Below are positions 33,375 through 42,473 of a stretch of 64,000 nucleotides of DNA, one piece after another (position 1 is the first letter of the stretch; each line of letters starts with the position of its first letter). Origin of the DNA: Desulfuromonadaceae bacterium (lineage in GTDB: Bacteria > Desulfobacterota > Desulfuromonadia > Geobacterales > Pseudopelobacteraceae); assembly GCA_028681335.1 (NCBI GenBank), contig JAQUIT010000012.1, positions 1-64,000 of the forward strand, read 5' to 3'. Under the pieces are notes generated by a model. It worked only from the letters and a program-made list of their open reading frames with translations. It was not told the origin of the DNA and ran no database searches. A program made the position numbers and the translations under genes.

Positions 33375-34223
33375 TTACGCTGCTGATCCACTTTTGTGCT
33401 CGTACAAATGAACATCCCGCTGCGGGAAGGGGATTGAAATTCCCTCGAAATCAAAGCGTTTTTTTATCTCTTCGTTGAGAGCAAAATAGACCGACCAGTA
33501 ATCTTCTGATTTGACCCAAGGACGGACCGCAAAGTTAACGCTGCTGTCAGCCAGTTCAAGAACAGCGATCGTCGTTTCAGGATCAGCGAGGATTCTGACA
33601 TCGGCAGCGACAATTTCCTCAAGAACCTTGCGAACCTTGTCGAGATCGTCACCATAACTCACGCCGCACACCAGATCAACACGACGCACGCTGTTGGCTG
33701 AATAGTTGGTAATATTATCACCCATCATCTTAGCATTCGGCACAATAATCATCTTATTATCCGGTGTCTTGAGCAAGGTGGTGAAGATCTGTATCTCGAC
33801 AACCGCGCCGGAGACTCCGGCACCGTCTATGTAATCTCCTACCTTGAATGGCCGAAATATCACCATCAATACTCCCGAAGCAAAGTTGGAAAGAGAACCC
33901 TGCAGAGCCAGACCGATCGCCAGACCGGCGGCCCCCAAAATTGCAATGAAGGAGGTCGTCTGAATATTGAGCTGGTTCAAGGTCGCAATCACCACGAAGG
34001 CCATCAAAGCTACGTAGGTCAGGCTACCGGTAAAAGAGACGAGCATCTCGTCAACGTTACTCTTGATCATGACCCGCTTGACAGCATCCCTCAACACCAT
34101 GGCAATCCAGCGGCCAACGACGAAGATCGCGATAGCTGCAATAATTTTGAGCCCGTAGACGGCAACCATCTCCTGCACCTTTGGCACAATGGCAGAAAAA
34201 TCTATGCTGGTAAGTTTGTCCAT
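33375..34223 (-). CDS. MscS-family mechanosensitive channel
   Basis: A 282-residue inner-membrane protein with three helices (about 20-40, 65-85, 90-115) and the MscS pore helix (GAAGLAIGLALQGSLSNFASG), followed by the beta domain (FRPFKVGDYIDGAGVSGAVVEIQIF) and the C-terminal vestibule (SIPFPQRDVHLYEH). It should release solutes on osmotic downshock. Length and motifs match the E. coli MscS size class. GGAG lies before the ATG. Confidence 0.93.
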   Translation of the reverse strand: MDKLTSIDFSAIVPKVQEMVAVYGLKIIAAIAIFVVGRWIAMVLRDAVKRVMIKSNVDEMLVSFTGSLTYVALMAFVVIATLNQLNIQTTSFIAILGAAGLAIGLALQGSLSNFASGVLMVIFRPFKVGDYIDGAGVSGAVVEIQIFTTLLKTPDNKMIIVPNAKMMGDNITNYSANSVRRVDLVCGVSYGDDLDKVRKVLEEIVAADVRILADPETTIAVLELADSSVNFAVRPWVKSEDYWSVYFALNEEIKKRFDFEGISIPFPQRDVHLYEHKSGSAA

Positions 34224-34660
34224 GCTGTTAAATCCTCCTGGTATGCCCGGGAAGTTCCCCAGGTTTCGTTACCGCTTATCTACTCCGTACACAATTTAGA
34301 CAGTACGACGCCTGCTGGTTTTTCCAAACACCACACTATCAAATTAGCAAGAAATGTCCACAACAGGATCCACAATAATTGGCAGCGACGCCAGAATGAA
34401 GAGGAACAATCACCATTCAATCAAGTGTAAAGCCACATGTATCTATTGAACCCGTCATGCTTAACGCAACTACCACATATGACGGGCACCAATGATGGCT
34501 ACTCCACCGCGCAGAACCTTTTATCTGATTTAAACCTTTTAAAATCAGATAATTGAGACCGTAATCCCTACTATTATTCCATGGCACCGTAGTTGCTATA
34601 TTTCTTTTTGGCAGAACATGAGTACGTCATGCTTACTGTTAATTTTGTTTCGGAAAGACA
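34224..34660. other. long intergenic region with an 11-bp inverted repeat
   Basis: This 437-bp gap between the divergent MscS and response-regulator genes has no supported gene. TTATCTGATTT (34521-34531) is exactly mirrored by AAATCAGATAA (34542-34552), about 110 bases before the response-regulator start. It could be an operator or a weak stem-loop. The remainder is AT-rich with no recognised RNA. Confidence 0.45.
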
Positions 34661-35590
34661 GTGGTAATAACAGACATGATAGAGACACAGGAAAAGATCC
34701 GAACCGTACTAATCGTTGACGACACTCCGGCGAATGTTTTGCTGCTTGAGAGTATTCTCTCACAAGAATACACCACCAGAGCGGCGACACGGGGAAGTGA
34801 GGCCCTTGAAATAGCCCTTACAACAATACCCGATCTTATTCTGCTGGACATCATGCTGCCGGATATTGATGGCTATGAGGTTTGCAGGTCTCTCAAAAGC
34901 AATCCGGTTACCTGCAACATTCCTGTCATCTTTATAACGGCAATGCACAGTGCTGGCAATGAAGCGCTAGGCTTTGAGGCGGGCGGAGCGGACTACATCA
35001 CAAAGCCGTTCGTCAATATGGTGGTAGTTGCCCGAGTAAAAGCTCATCTCGCTCTCATTGTGAAACAGGAAGGGCTGGAAGAGTGGAACAACAGCCTTAT
35101 AAACAGGGTATGGCATAACATTGCAACAATACGCGAAAAGAACGAAGCACTGCAGCGCGTAGAATCGTTGAAAACAGAAATTGAGGATGATGAGGAGTAT
35201 GCCGAGGGTATTATTGAAACGATACGGGAACCATTTATGGTCGTAAGTTCCCGTCTGAATATACTTAAAGCTAACAGCAGATTTTATGAAACATTCAAAA
35301 TTACGCCAGAGAAAACTCTTGGCAATTCGATCTACGACATCGATAACCGCCAATGGGATATTCCTGAAATACGACTCCTCTTTGAGGAGATCCTCCTCAA
35401 TCAGAGCGTGTGCAAGGACTATGAAGTTGATCATGTTTTTCAAAGTGTTGGCCGCAAAATCATACTGATCAACGCCCGCAGTACTTTCCGCAAACAAACT
35501 GGCTCAGAAATCATTCTCCTTGCTATAGAAGACATTACAGAGCGCAGAATGACGGAAGAGTTCATAAAAAGCAGGGATATGAATCCCTGA
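34661..35590 (+). CDS. response regulator with C-terminal PAS-like domain
   Basis: A 309-residue cytosolic protein. The receiver domain (about residues 14-130) has VLIVDDTPAN, the phospho-Asp in LILLDIMLPDIDG, FITAMH and the KPF lysine. After a coiled coil (IREKNEALQRVESLKTEIED) a PAS-like domain (IETIREPFMVVSSRLNILKA onward) ends with LLAIEDITERRMTEE. There is no output domain, so it may pass the signal to another protein; the frame stops where many relatives continue into a histidine kinase. GTG 34661 (GGAAAG upstream) or ATG 34676 may be the start. Confidence 0.82.
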   Translation: MVITDMIETQEKIRTVLIVDDTPANVLLLESILSQEYTTRAATRGSEALEIALTTIPDLILLDIMLPDIDGYEVCRSLKSNPVTCNIPVIFITAMHSAGNEALGFEAGGADYITKPFVNMVVVARVKAHLALIVKQEGLEEWNNSLINRVWHNIATIREKNEALQRVESLKTEIEDDEEYAEGIIETIREPFMVVSSRLNILKANSRFYETFKITPEKTLGNSIYDIDNRQWDIPEIRLLFEEILLNQSVCKDYEVDHVFQSVGRKIILINARSTFRKQTGSEIILLAIEDITERRMTEEFIKSRDMNP

Positions 35591-35738
35591 CGGATAGACT
35601 TACTTTGTCTATGCGGGAGATTGGCTCACGCGCTCAGCTGGGTCCTGGCAATAGTCTTGACTGAGACACGGCCAGCTAAATGAGGATTGTCCCATTTAAT
35701 TGAGATGAAACAGTAAAGGATAGCTGAGCGGACAGATG

Positions 35739-38072
35739 TCATCTCGTCCTCTTATATGTTCTTTTTGAAATCAGGTTGTTAACTTTCACCGTTACCGCCG
35801 CTGACGTGCCGATATTACCTGCGCTGTCGTAAGCCTTGGCAGTCAGGGTGTACGTGCCATTTGCCACCGTAGCGGTATCCCATATGAAGGTGTAGGGCGC
35901 AGCTGTGTCTGTCACTTTCAGGACTCCGTTCACGTAGAACTGAACTTTGCTCACTCCGACAGAATCTGTAGCAGCAGCTGTGATAGTAACCTTTCCACTT
36001 ACCGTAGAATTGGCAATCAGATTAGAGAGAGCAACTGAAGGTGCAGTCGTGTCCGGGAGTGTTATAGTGACTGAGGCCGATCGACTGGCGGATACGTTGC
36101 CGGCGGCATCTTTTGCCCAGGCATAGGCGGTTTTTGTCCCGACAGACGAGAAGGTGAAGCTGGCAGGCACCGTGGAGCTCCAGCCGGTTGCCGTGGCAGA
36201 CGGTTTCGTGGCGGTTTCGGTAATCATGTAGCCGCTGACACCGACGTTGTCGCTGGCAGTCAGGCCGGTGACGGGAACGGTCAGTGATGTCGAGGTTGCA
36301 GGAATAACGAAGCTGCCCATGGTTGGCGCAGTAACGTCAGGCAATGTTATAGTGACTGAGGCCGATCGGCTGGATGATACGTTGCCGGCGGCATCTTTTG
36401 CCCAGGCATAGGCGGTTTTCGCCCCGGCAGACGAGAAGGTGAAGCTGGCAGGCACCGTGGAGCTCCAGCCGGTTGCCGTGGCAGACGGTTTCGTAGCGGT
36501 TTCGGTGATCAGGTAGCCGCTGACACCGACGTTGTCACTGGCAGTCAGGCCGGTGACGGGAACGGTTAGTGATGTCGACGTTGCAGGCAGGATAAAGCTG
36601 CCAACGGTCGGTGCCGTCGCGTCAGGCAGAATATTGTTAACCTTAACTGCGACGGATGAGGACTGCGCCGAATTACCGGCATTGTCGTAGGCTTTTGAGA
36701 TTATTATGTAGTCGCCGTTGGCGACACTCCTTGTATCCCAGCTAAAATTGTAAGGGGAGATATTGCTTGCGAACATAAAAACGTTATTAATATAATACTC
36801 AACCTTACTCACGCCTATGTTGTCGCCGGCACTGGAACTGATCGACACCGTTCCGCTCACAATGGCATTGTTGACAGGTGCTGTTACAGCCACAGTCGGC
36901 GGGGTCACATCATTTACAACGTTGACTGTGGATGTAGCGGACTGGCCAACATTTCCGTTTGCGTCATACGCCTTGGCCATAAGCGTATAGGCACCTGATG
37001 CAAGGGAAGATGTGTCCCACGAATAGACGTACGGTGTACCAATATCAGTTGCCTTCAGTACACCATTCACATAGAACTCTACCTTTGTGACCCCTGCACT
37101 GTCCGTGGCATTAACACTAACAGAAACGGTTCCGCTCACACTGATTAAGTTTGCCGGGGATGTTATGGTGACTGACGGTGGTGTCTGCTCTATAGCAGAC
37201 ACAATATTTGAGAAGGAACTCTCTGTGCCCGAGGTATTATAGGCGGTAACTGCAAAATTGTAGGATTTTTCAGGATCAAGACCGCTGACGGTTGTTGTTG
37301 TCAGCTTTTTGACATCAATCGGGGCGCTCCCTTCCAGTTGAGAAGAGTCCGGACTGTAATAGACTTTGTACCCGGCCACATCAGCTTCGGCATTCGGATC
37401 CCACTGCAACGTAACACTGGAGGCAAAAGATGTGGCGCCCATGCCGAGGGACATGATAGCGGCCAGCACTGAGGCGACAAGCATCTTCTGCATACAGATG
37501 CCGTATTTTACAATACTGGGGCGAACATAACCTTCATCGACCAGAACCTCACCTAACCTTTTATGCGTCAGGACCTGCTTGCGAAGAGCCTCATCCAGCT
37601 GTTCCCGCGAGATGTAGCCGGTAGCAATCAAAAGTTCGCCAAGCTTGAGAGGGCCGCTGGTTGCAGCACTCTGGTTATTCTGAAAATCAAGGAGGGCGGT
37701 AAGCTGCAGTTTAGTCAGCATACCGAGCTGCATGAAAACCTCACCCAGTTTTTCACCGCTCCTTTTCTGCTCGGCAATGGCACGGTCAAGCTGTGCGTTG
37801 GTTATCTGGCCGGAGCGTACCAACAGTGCCCCCAGCAGCTCCCGTTCACCAGCCGCAATCTTTACCGCATCATCTATGTGACAGACATGTTCCTGCACAA
37901 TAAGCGGCATTTTGAAATCCCGCTCTTTAAGTAATCCCATCCTGACAAGAACCTGACCCAGAAGTTCTTTGGTATGTTTTTGTTCATCCAGAGCACGGTC
38001 CAGTTCACGATTACGCAGAAATCTTCCTTCCAGTAATATCCGGCCAATTTGACGCTTGATTAGCTGTCTCAT
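35739..38072 (-). CDS. fusion of three MshEN-like modules with exported FnIII/Ig repeats
   Basis: A 777-residue protein with an unusual layout. Residues 1-190 hold six half-motifs of the type LGELLIATGYISREQLDEAL, arranged as three pairs, which resemble MshEN/T2SSE_N domains; in MshE-type ATPases these bind c-di-GMP. Residues 194-218 (MQKMLVASVLAAIMSLGMGA) read like a signal peptide or membrane anchor. Then come a fibronectin-III domain (219-310), two Ig-like domains, two near-identical 95-residue repeats and a last Ig domain. The N-terminus should be cytosolic and the C-terminus outside the cytosol. Start 38072 follows AAGGAG. Surface or adhesive role controlled from inside is an inference. 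Confidence 0.8.
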   Translation of the reverse strand: MRQLIKRQIGRILLEGRFLRNRELDRALDEQKHTKELLGQVLVRMGLLKERDFKMPLIVQEHVCHIDDAVKIAAGERELLGALLVRSGQITNAQLDRAIAEQKRSGEKLGEVFMQLGMLTKLQLTALLDFQNNQSAATSGPLKLGELLIATGYISREQLDEALRKQVLTHKRLGEVLVDEGYVRPSIVKYGICMQKMLVASVLAAIMSLGMGATSFASSVTLQWDPNAEADVAGYKVYYSPDSSQLEGSAPIDVKKLTTTTVSGLDPEKSYNFAVTAYNTSGTESSFSNIVSAIEQTPPSVTITSPANLISVSGTVSVSVNATDSAGVTKVEFYVNGVLKATDIGTPYVYSWDTSSLASGAYTLMAKAYDANGNVGQSATSTVNVVNDVTPPTVAVTAPVNNAIVSGTVSISSSAGDNIGVSKVEYYINNVFMFASNISPYNFSWDTRSVANGDYIIISKAYDNAGNSAQSSSVAVKVNNILPDATAPTVGSFILPATSTSLTVPVTGLTASDNVGVSGYLITETATKPSATATGWSSTVPASFTFSSAGAKTAYAWAKDAAGNVSSSRSASVTITLPDVTAPTMGSFVIPATSTSLTVPVTGLTASDNVGVSGYMITETATKPSATATGWSSTVPASFTFSSVGTKTAYAWAKDAAGNVSASRSASVTITLPDTTAPSVALSNLIANSTVSGKVTITAAATDSVGVSKVQFYVNGVLKVTDTAAPYTFIWDTATVANGTYTLTAKAYDSAGNIGTSAAVTVKVNNLISKRTYKRTR
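36061..36630 (-). repeat. tandem near-identical 285-bp duplication inside the Ig protein
   Basis: Two 285-bp copies (36061-36345 and 36346-36630) encode 95-residue repeats differing at only a few residues (TSLTVPVTGLTASDNVGVSG is shared). Such recent in-frame duplication is typical of surface proteins that vary in length by recombination. Confidence 0.8.
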
Positions 38073-38474
38073 GACTTTTGGCTCCTTCACGCTTAACTGG
38101 ACTAATCCCGCATAGTTACAACATACCGAGTGAACCATATCAAAACAGTCACCCTTAAATAAGCATCGCACGTGCCAAACTATAACGTACCGAATAGATG
38201 ACTATATTAAGACCATACGGATTTACAGCACTCAATACCGTAAAATTTTTCGACACAATTTCAGCATTTTTTTACATGTTTCAATTCCGAACAGCTTTAC
38301 AAAAAAAGCCCTCAATCGCATTGGCTGAGGGCTGTAAAGTTTATTTGTGTTAGTACATCATTGACAACACTCCCTCATCAAATATCAAAACAGGGAGAGC
38401 TGTTAATTTTTATGGGGCACTGTCCCCTCAAAGAGGACCACGGGGACGCTGCTTGTTATTTTTCTACTATGCCT
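38073..38474. other. intergenic region with a terminator and short palindromes
   Basis: No gene is supported in this 402-bp gap. It contains the terminator at 38295-38339 and a GGGG-CACTGT-CCCC palindrome (38414-38427) followed by CCACGGGGACGCTGC, which looks like part of a dispersed repeat. Confidence 0.4.
38295..38339 (-). terminator. Rho-independent terminator
   Basis: AGCCCTCA (38307-38314) pairs with TGAGGGCT (38326-38333), and the outer CTTTAC/GTAAAG pairs extend the stem. Reading leftward it is followed by seven T (complement of 38301-38307). It serves the leftward gene at 38475-38879. Confidence 0.7.
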
Positions 38475-38879
38475 TTAGTAACGCGGCGAAAGCGAAGCAA
38501 TGGAAGCGGCGGCGTCAATGGCGAGATCAGGATCACCCTCGTTGTTAGTTCCGCTGGCAATTCTCGCCCGGATACGGGCATTAACAGGTGCGAGACTCAG
38601 TCCGTTTGCTGAAATTATCTCCGTGAGAATTTCCTCCATTGCAACGATATGGTACGCCATACTTGCTGTCTTCTGCACAAGCAGATCTATTGTTGAATGC
38701 AAAGACACAACTGTCTCTGTCATCGCAGCGAGATTCGCCGCCACCAGATCTTCACCGCTCGTCTCATTTTTAGCATTTTCCTGGTCAGGATTTTCGCATT
38801 GTTCTGCATCCGGGGCATGCCCTTTGTCATAACCTGTGCCGTTATTTTGTTCTCTGAGGTGTTCTGTGCCGTGGCCCAT
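38475..38879 (-). CDS. unrecognised small soluble protein
   Basis: A 134-residue hydrophilic protein. The first 45 residues are disordered and acidic (HAPDAEQCENPDQENAKNE). The rest is helical (LVAANLAAMTETVVSLHSTI, MEEILTEIIS) with a C-terminal Ala/Ile-rich tail (AIDAAASIASLSPRY). GGGGAG lies seven bases before the ATG and a terminator follows. No domain recognised. Confidence 0.5.
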   Translation of the reverse strand: MGHGTEHLREQNNGTGYDKGHAPDAEQCENPDQENAKNETSGEDLVAANLAAMTETVVSLHSTIDLLVQKTASMAYHIVAMEEILTEIISANGLSLAPVNARIRARIASGTNNEGDPDLAIDAAASIASLSPRY

Positions 38880-39028
38880 TTTTTTCTCCCCTATTCTGAA
38901 ATTTCTTCTTTACTTCCCCTCTCTTTAACGCAACTAACATGCCAGAGAAATACAGAAGAGAGTCAAGATCGCAACCAACCGATTATACGGATAATTTTAC
39001 AAATGAATGATTCTCTAAAACATTAAAA

Positions 39029-40156
39029 TTAACGGGCCAAACAGAGCGCCGCATAGATACGGGCTGCAGCGGAGACTTCCGCAAACACCACCTGTTCATC
39101 GTGAGTATGAGCCGTTTCGAGCGAACCGGGGCCGAGAATCAGCGGTTTTACACCCGCCGCAAAAAAAAGATTGCCATCGGAATGAGAGCGAAAAGCATCC
39201 ATCTCCAACGTCAGGCCAAGCTTTGGATAGACCTCCTGTAACATTTGCACCAGGTGGTTTTCGGTGCCAAGGTTATAGCCCGCGGAAGCAAAATCGAAGG
39301 TAACATCCAGATCAAGTCCGGGAATGTTTGTGCCAAGACCAGCCACAATCCGGCGGATAGACTCCTGAAGTGTGACCGGATCATTGTCTGGCGGCAGGTG
39401 CAGGTCAATCCAGGTTTCGCATCGATCCGGAACAACAAAGCCGGCCCGTGCCGATTTCATCTCCCTGATTGAATAGACGATCTCCGAGTTCTCCCGGTCG
39501 AACAGCGGATCATTCCCCAGCAGCAAGAGCACGCGGAGCATCGATTCAACGGCATTGTGACCAAGTTCCGGGAGCGAGGAATGGCTGCGAATGCCTCTGG
39601 TTACGAAACCGGCTTCCAGATAACCGTAATGGGCGAATTTGGCCGCCAGGCTGGTCGGTTCACCGATAACTACCCATGGCGGACAGCAGGATTCGAGAAA
39701 GGTAGCGCTGCCGTCACCGTTTTCTTCCTCCCCGACAACCAGCAACAGACCTACCGAAGGTCGCTCTGCAGGCACCAAAGCTTCGGCCAGCGCCAACCAG
39801 GTTTCTACCATGGCGGCACAGCCCCCCTTCATATCGGCACTTCCCAGACCGAGGATGACACCATCCTCCTCCTTCGGCCCAAATGTATCCAGATCCCAGG
39901 CGGGGACGGTATCAACATGCCCCACCATGTACAGCCACGGTTCTTCCGGCCCCATGGTCACACGCAGGTTGTAGCGATCTTCATCCACTTCCTGCCGTTC
40001 CACGCTAAAACCGGCAGTAGTAAGGATCTTCTCCAGGTAAACCTGGATATCCTCCTCCTTACCGGAGGGAGAATAGATATGGAGCATTTCAAGGAACGTT
40101 TTTCGTAACCGGCCGGAGTTGATGGCGTGCCAGACGTTCTGCAAAGGGGCGCTCAT
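39029..40156 (-). CDS. M20 family metallopeptidase (ArgE/DapE type)
   Basis: A 375-residue cytosolic zinc hydrolase of the ArgE/DapE/ACY1 family, which removes acyl groups from amino acids or cleaves peptides. Metal ligands lie in MVGHVDTVPAWDL, the next Asp in GLGSADMKGGCAA, the catalytic Glu in VVGEEENGDG, and the late His in LETAHTHDEQV. The substrate cannot be told by eye. It overlaps the upstream GNAT gene by four bases (ATGA), so the pair are co-translated. Confidence 0.88.
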   Translation of the reverse strand: MSAPLQNVWHAINSGRLRKTFLEMLHIYSPSGKEEDIQVYLEKILTTAGFSVERQEVDEDRYNLRVTMGPEEPWLYMVGHVDTVPAWDLDTFGPKEEDGVILGLGSADMKGGCAAMVETWLALAEALVPAERPSVGLLLVVGEEENGDGSATFLESCCPPWVVIGEPTSLAAKFAHYGYLEAGFVTRGIRSHSSLPELGHNAVESMLRVLLLLGNDPLFDRENSEIVYSIREMKSARAGFVVPDRCETWIDLHLPPDNDPVTLQESIRRIVAGLGTNIPGLDLDVTFDFASAGYNLGTENHLVQMLQEVYPKLGLTLEMDAFRSHSDGNLFFAAGVKPLILGPGSLETAHTHDEQVVFAEVSAAARIYAALCLAR

Positions 40157-40665
40157 AGTTTCTTTACCGGTTTTTTCTTGCTCTTGTGCGACAGATTGAG
40201 GGACATGTAGACGTGCTCCTGAATATCACCGAACCCTTTCTTCTGAAAGAAACGAACCGCCGGTTCGTTGTCGGCAGAGGTATCGACAATCATCATCCGC
40301 ACCCCCTGATCCATCATACGGTGCTTGATTTCCCTGAACAACCCGCTTCCCACGCCACCCTGCTGAATATCGGTGCGGACCCCCACCCAGACAAGATAGC
40401 CGTATTTCCAGGGCGAATTGTGTTTTGTGACCGTTGTTCCCAAGGCAAACCCGAGAATCTGCCCACCCGCTTCCGCTACAAGGCAGAGCTCACTGTCCGA
40501 ATTAAAGAAGGTGGTGATCTCGTATTCGTCCCAAGTACGGTAAAGACTCTGGAAAGATTCGGCGGTAAAGACCTGTTCACCGATGTGAAATACCGCAGAG
40601 AAATCATCTATCGTCATCTCCCTGATACGGAGATTTTCAGGGTTTGCCGATGGAAGCGCTGTCAT
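40153..40665 (-). CDS. GNAT N-acetyltransferase
   Basis: A 170-residue cytosolic acetyltransferase with the GNAT fold: EMTIDDFSAVFHIGEQVF at the N-terminus, acetyl-CoA loop VRTDIQQGGVGSGLFREI and terminal VDTSADNEPAVRFFQKKGF. Acceptor unknown; coupling to an M20 deacylase suggests a linked acylated amino-acid or peptide substrate. The C-terminus is basic (SHKSKKKPVKKL). Confidence 0.88.
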   Translation of the reverse strand: MTALPSANPENLRIREMTIDDFSAVFHIGEQVFTAESFQSLYRTWDEYEITTFFNSDSELCLVAEAGGQILGFALGTTVTKHNSPWKYGYLVWVGVRTDIQQGGVGSGLFREIKHRMMDQGVRMMIVDTSADNEPAVRFFQKKGFGDIQEHVYMSLNLSHKSKKKPVKKL

Positions 40666-40959
40666 GTGTGACCTCTTTGTGAATTTTATTGACCGGTTTG
40701 TAACCGCATTAAAAGTGCCAAGAGAAATAAAATCTATAACGTATTAATTTTAGACGCATTCGCACATTTTTCAATTCACTCACTGCATTTTATCTCCTGG
40801 GCACGCCGTCATATATGGCAGCTACGTAATTTTTCTTGGTGGGATTTCCTTTTGTCGCAGCGTCGTTCTTACAGCTTACCGCTCACAATCAATCATCACG
40901 TGACACAAACAACGGCTGCACGCCCCGACAAGCGCAGTCGCTTACGCCACATCCACCAC
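40666..40959. other. gene-free stretch before the gcv terminator
   Basis: No supported gene, RNA or repeat is seen in this stretch between the GNAT start and the glycine-cleavage terminator. Confidence 0.4.
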
Positions 40960-40994
40960 AAAAAAGCACCCTGACAACGAATCGCCAGGGTGCT
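40960..40994 (-). terminator. Rho-independent terminator of the gcv operon
   Basis: AGCACCCTG (40965-40973) pairs with CAGGGTGCT (40986-40994). Leftward it is followed by a run of T (complement of 40960-40965). It lies 31 bases past the gcvPB stop. Confidence 0.88.
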
Positions 40995-41024
40995 TCCAGA
41001 TCAGACTTTATGTAACAAGCGGAG

Positions 41025-42473
41025 TCACCCGCTGCAGCAGACGTTCTGCTCCCGCGCTGCCTTGGTCTCGTCCAGCCGCGAGATCGGCATCGTCAGCGGT
41101 GCATCGTGCAACGCCTGCGGATTGCTTATCGCGGTCTGAGCCGCTTCGATCATCACTGCAATGAAGGCATCCATTGCCGCCTTGCTCTCGGTCTCGGTCG
41201 GCTCGATCATGATCGCTTCCTTCACGATCATCGGGAAATAGACCGTGGGGGGGTGATACCCCTTGTCGATCAGGAACTTGGCGATGTCAATGGCATGAAC
41301 ACCGTGCTCCAGCTGCTTGGAGGCGGAAAAAACGCATTCGTGCATGCAGGTCATGTCGTAGGGGAGATCGTAGTAGGGCTTCAGCTTTTCCTTGATGTAG
41401 TTGGCGTTCAACACCGCCTGCTCGGAAACCTGGATCAGCCCTTCGCGGCCGAGCATGATGATGTAGGCGTAGGCCTTGGCCATGACGCCGAAGTTGCCGA
41501 AGAAGTTGGCGGTGCGGCCAATGGAACCCTTGTTGGTTGTTTCCAGCAACAGCTTGCCGTCGTCATCCATGACGATGCGCGGCTGCGGCAGGAACGGGAT
41601 CAACGACTTCTTCACGCCGACCGGACCGGAACCGGGACCGCCGCCGCCGTGGGGGGTGCCGAAGGTCTTGTGCAGATTGACGTGAATGACGTCGAAGCCG
41701 ACGTCGCCCGGTTTGACCTTGCCCATGATGGCGTTCAGGTTGGCGCCGTCGTAGTACATCAGCGCATCGTGAGAGTGGGCGATGTCGCTAATCTCCTTGA
41801 TGTGTGGATTGAACAGACCAAGGGTGTTGGGGCAGGTCATCATGACTGCCGCCACCTCATCAGTCATCGCCGCTTTGAACAGCTCCAGATCCATGTCGCC
41901 GTATGATGCGGTCGGCACCGTGATGATCTCGTAACCGGCAATCGCCGCCGAAGCGGGGTTGGTGCCGTGGGATGAGTCGGGAACGACGACGTATTTTTTC
42001 TTGGCCTTGTTCCCCCTGGCCGCATGGTAGGCCGAAACCAGCAGAATACCGGTCATCTCGCCATGGGCGCCTGCCAGCGGTTGGGTGGTAACTTCGTCCA
42101 TGCCGGTGATATCGGCCAGCAGCTGCCCCAGGTCATAGAGCATCCCGAGCGTCCCCTGACAGAAATCCACGCCGCCGGGAAGCAGCGCCGTCATCGGGTG
42201 GAACGGCGCAAAGAGAGTCGCCGCGTTTTCCAGCACCTTGGCGTTGTACTTCATCGTACAGGAGCCGAGCGGATAGAAGTTGGTGTCCACCGAGAAGTTG
42301 CGCCGCGACAGGTTGGTGAAATGACGCACCAGATCAAGTTCTGATACTTCGGCGAGATCGGCCTGCTCCTTGCGCAGCAGGGCTTCCGGCAATGCAACAG
42401 CAGCGGGGACATCGGAGGCGGGCAGTTTGAGGCCGCGACGTCCGGGCACCGATAGTTCGTAGATCAGTTGCAT
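41025..42473 (-). CDS. gcvPB: glycine dehydrogenase (decarboxylating) subunit 2
   Basis: A 482-residue PLP enzyme subunit of the glycine cleavage system. The PLP lysine is K269 in [21 protein letters not shown]. The N-terminal [15 protein letters not shown] and ending region are those of the split-P form, in which GcvPA and GcvPB replace a single long GcvP. It overlaps gcvPA by ten bases. A terminator follows at 40960. Cytosolic; decarboxylates glycine and passes the aminomethyl to lipoyl-GcvH. Confidence 0.96.
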   Translation of the reverse strand: MQLIYELSVPGRRGLKLPASDVPAAVALPEALLRKEQADLAEVSELDLVRHFTNLSRRNFSVDTNFYPLGSCTMKYNAKVLENAATLFAPFHPMTALLPGGVDFCQGTLGMLYDLGQLLADITGMDEVTTQPLAGAHGEMTGILLVSAYHAARGNKAKKKYVVVPDSSHGTNPASAAIAGYEIITVPTASYGDMDLELFKAAMTDEVAAVMMTCPNTLGLFNPHIKEISDIAHSHDALMYYDGANLNAIMGKVKPGDVGFDVIHVNLHKTFGTPHGGGGPGSGPVGVKKSLIPFLPQPRIVMDDDGKLLLETTNKGSIGRTANFFGNFGVMAKAYAYIIMLGREGLIQVSEQAVLNANYIKEKLKPYYDLPYDMTCMHECVFSASKQLEHGVHAIDIAKFLIDKGYHPPTVYFPMIVKEAIMIEPTETESKAAMDAFIAVMIEAAQTAISNPQALHDAPLTMPISRLDETKAAREQNVCCSG

